Source: Cyanodermella asteris
Taxonomy: Eukaryota; Ascomycota; Lecanoromycetes; Ostropales; Stictidaceae
Length of the DNA stretch: 64,000 nt
Direction: 5' to 3'
Assembly: GCA_900618795.1 (NCBI GenBank)
Contig: UYJD01000014.1
Coordinates: 124,001-188,000, forward strand
Shown here: piece after piece, positions 61,936 to 64,000 of the stretch
Layout of the letters: each line of letters starts with the position of its first letter
Position numbering within the stretch: the first letter of the stretch is position 1
The notes under the pieces: generated by a model
The model's database searches: none
The model's input: the letters and a program-made list of their open reading frames with translations, nothing else
Told to the model about the DNA's origin: nothing
Translations under genes and position numbers: made by a program

Positions 61936-63588
61936 TCACCACAACTTGAATCCGCCAGTGCAGCCCTTCTGAAACAGTCCGCGCTCGTCATACGCCATAC
62001 TTGTGTCTCTCAAGAATTTCAAATTCTTCTCACCATACCCTTCGAACGGATCCTGCCAATCCCCGCAATAGTTCAAATATCGATACCGATGCAACGTCCC
62101 GCGCGACCTCGCAAAATCTTCAATCTCCTCCAGCACCCGCCTCGTCTCCGAATTCGCAAACGCATCATCCTTGGCATCACCCCAGTTCACTGTTAAACTC
62201 ACAATGACCAGCGGCTCCGATGGACCCTCGTCCAGACCCAGCGGATTCGGGTCGCGAAATCGTGCCCAATCCGGGACCAGAGGCTGCATCACCATCGTCC
62301 ATGATATGCCTTTGATGCGCTTGATGGACGCTTGTGCGTTCTTGTAAGCAGCGTGCGTGGCGCTGAGTGTGGCTGGATCGTTCTTGACCGTCGTCGCAGC
62401 AAGGACTTGTCGCCTTCCAGGTGGATTCAACGCGTTCATCTGATCCGTTGCATCGGTCAGCGTGCGCACTTTGGGATCACTCCATAACCTCCAGATCTTG
62501 GCTAGCGAGGACTCGCCCCAGTAGGCTGGCCATTTGCCCTTCTTCTCCATCTCCTCAGTCGCCTTTGTGTATACCAGATTCACGGAGATGATCGACATTC
62601 CCAATGCTTGTAGATACGTGAAACATGCAAGCGGACCGGTAGCATACTTGTCGTGTCCCGGGTTATTTGGCTCTGCCTTGGCGACGACTTCGTGGAAAGC
62701 AGCAATTGTTTGGTCAGCTTTGTTCCCCGGAATATACAGAAATCCAGACCAAATCTTGCTGTTGGGAAAGCAACGTAACGTGAATCGTGTCACGATGCCG
62801 AAGTTGTTGGCACCGCCTTTGAGCGCTTTCCAGAGGTTTGCATGCTGGGTTTCGGAAGCAGTGACGATTTCTCCAGAAGCGATAACGACTTCGTATTCGA
62901 GGACATTCGAGCAGACGAGTCCGTAGCGCGGCGAAAGGAATGACAGGCCACCTCCCAGTGTGAGTCCCCCGACTCCAACATGCGAATTGCGACCTCCGAC
63001 AGCTGCGAGGCCCTCCGCATCTAGCAGAGATGATACATTGGTCCACCTCGCGCCGGCTCCGACAGACACGCTTTCTCGATCCTTCGAGATGACCACTTTA
63101 TTCAGTCGACTCAGATCGATCAGTATCCCACCTCTAATGCTAGCCGCTCCCGCAATCGCAGAATGGCCACCCGCCCTGACCGCAAACAGACCACTCTTCG
63201 TAGCCGTCGTCAGCTGTTCCCCATCGGAACGAAAATGTTGATACTGTTCATATTCGGTGTTCAGTATCTTGATGGCCTCGCACACTTGTTGGATATTTTG
63301 CACCTGCACAACGCAAGCGGGCGTTCGCTCGCATTCTTGCTGCGCCCAGTGACCTTTATCGGAGAGGCGCTCGGCGTTGGCGCGAGAAAAGACGACGTCT
63401 GCGGGTAGCGCCGATTCCAGTCTCTGAGTTAACCGGGTAACGGATTCCGGAATTTCTTCCCTCGAGAGTGCGTTGCTGGGTTTTGGCTTTTCGGATTTCT
63501 TGAATGCTTGAAGTAGGCCCATGATGAGGAGCGAGGCAAGGATGGCGGCGGCTGTGCTCGCAGAAGCCGACGTGGGCAAGGAATACAT
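61936..63588 (-). CDS. FAD-linked oxidoreductase, berberine-bridge type
   Basis: This is an intronless protein of 550 residues. An N-terminal hydrophobic segment (TAAAILASLLIMGLL, residues 12-26) may be a signal anchor. The PCMH-type FAD domain shows VRAGGHSAIAGAASI, with His142 as the expected site of covalent FAD attachment, and GVGGLTLGGGLSFLSPRYGL. The Cys that would give a second covalent link in bicovalent members (just before the G-V-G-G loop) is not present; RNSHVGVGG is found instead. The C-terminal berberine-bridge segment YRYLNYCGDWQDPFEGYG completes the enzyme. Relatives oxidise sugars, alcohols or secondary metabolites, often in or beyond the secretory pathway. Confidence 0.92.
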   Translation of the reverse strand: MYSLPTSASASTAAAILASLLIMGLLQAFKKSEKPKPSNALSREEIPESVTRLTQRLESALPADVVFSRANAERLSDKGHWAQQECERTPACVVQVQNIQQVCEAIKILNTEYEQYQHFRSDGEQLTTATKSGLFAVRAGGHSAIAGAASIRGGILIDLSRLNKVVISKDRESVSVGAGARWTNVSSLLDAEGLAAVGGRNSHVGVGGLTLGGGLSFLSPRYGLVCSNVLEYEVVIASGEIVTASETQHANLWKALKGGANNFGIVTRFTLRCFPNSKIWSGFLYIPGNKADQTIAAFHEVVAKAEPNNPGHDKYATGPLACFTYLQALGMSIISVNLVYTKATEEMEKKGKWPAYWGESSLAKIWRLWSDPKVRTLTDATDQMNALNPPGRRQVLAATTVKNDPATLSATHAAYKNAQASIKRIKGISWTMVMQPLVPDWARFRDPNPLGLDEGPSEPLVIVSLTVNWGDAKDDAFANSETRRVLEEIEDFARSRGTLHRYRYLNYCGDWQDPFEGYGEKNLKFLRDTSMAYDERGLFQKGCTGGFKLW

Positions 63589-64000
63589 GTTGGGAAGTTG
63601 AATCCGTCGATGATTTGGCGGGAGGAGATGTTCGAGTTGATGTTGGCCTAGCTATAGACGTTTGCGACAAGCTTGCCTATCTCGCGACGCGAGTCAGGAT
63701 CATGACCTAACGGGCGGCCTAGTTGGTCTTGTCACACCACGGAGCGAAAAATGCCCCAGCCGGGGGAGCAAACAAAGAATAGTTCGCCGACTTCGAGGCC
63801 AGCATGGTAAATCAGCCTGCATCACACTCCAGGGGGGCGTCAGAAAAGTGGGCAAAGGCGGTTCCGCCGCCCTGTCTGCTCAAGCTAGGTTGGCGGCTAC
63901 GCGAAGCACCGGAGAGCTACTTAATAACGCGCTGAGATGCACAGTGATTGCTCCACATCGTTGCATACGGAGAGCATTGCAGCTGACGCTACGAACGAAC
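63589..64000. other. intergenic at the window edge
   Basis: This is the promoter of the FAD oxidoreductase. No gene is visible before the end of the window. Confidence 0.45.

Overview
The window looks like nuclear DNA of a filamentous ascomycete. The genes are separated by 0.02-3 kb, carry few and short introns (mostly 46-102 nt, with GT..AG borders and CTRAY-like branch sites), and lie on both strands without operons. HET, Zn2Cys6, Clr5, CYP52-type P450, DHA-type MFS and several small secreted proteins are typical of Pezizomycotina. The overall flavour is that of a Dothideomycete, but this is an inference and no marker in the window fixes the species. There is one run of 25 N (19630-19654). 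No retroelement, DNA transposon, CRISPR array or rRNA was seen.

Layout: 0.8-4 kb has a polytopic membrane protein convergent with a CYP52-like P450. 5.4-12 kb is a housekeeping block on the minus strand: an intron-bearing tRNA-Phe(GAA), the splicing factor PRP17, the cargo receptor ERV14 (three exons) and the INO80 subunit IES1. 12-17 kb is the least ordinary part. It holds short 14-bp and 13-bp tandem repeats and two related plus-strand genes whose products carry N-terminal Cys knuckles and end in half of a Zn2Cys6 cluster. 17-19.3 kb holds a Clr5-domain gene. 20.4-24.5 kb has an SRPK-like kinase (four exons) convergent with a 14-TM MFS exporter. 24.5-27.5 kb is almost empty.

27.5-34 kb holds the mitochondrial pyruvate carrier subunit MPC1, a secreted beta-lactamase-like serine hydrolase, a 433-aa secreted protein of unknown function and a small thaumatin/BYS1-like secreted protein. 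35-38 kb is a head-to-head pair, a Zn2Cys6 regulator and an AhpC/TSA peroxiredoxin, whose shared promoter holds repeated CGGACGA motifs. 38-47 kb has a HET-domain gene, a PX-associated-domain protein, a zinc alcohol dehydrogenase and a spliceosomal WD40-cyclophilin. 47.5-54 kb has the glycogen debranching enzyme and an amidohydrolase. 55-64 kb has a Kex2-type secreted protein, ATP11, a small two-TM protein, ERD1 (with a probable GC-AG intron), an 8-Cys secreted protein and a FAD-linked oxidoreductase.

Most genes are independent core or accessory functions and I see no convincing biosynthetic cluster. Three core products touch RNA splicing (PRP17, the PPWD1-type cyclophilin, the SRPK-like kinase) and two touch ER/Golgi sorting (ERV14, ERD1), but they are not adjacent and this looks like chance. 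Exon borders were worked out by eye from splice signals, reading phase and family conservation.
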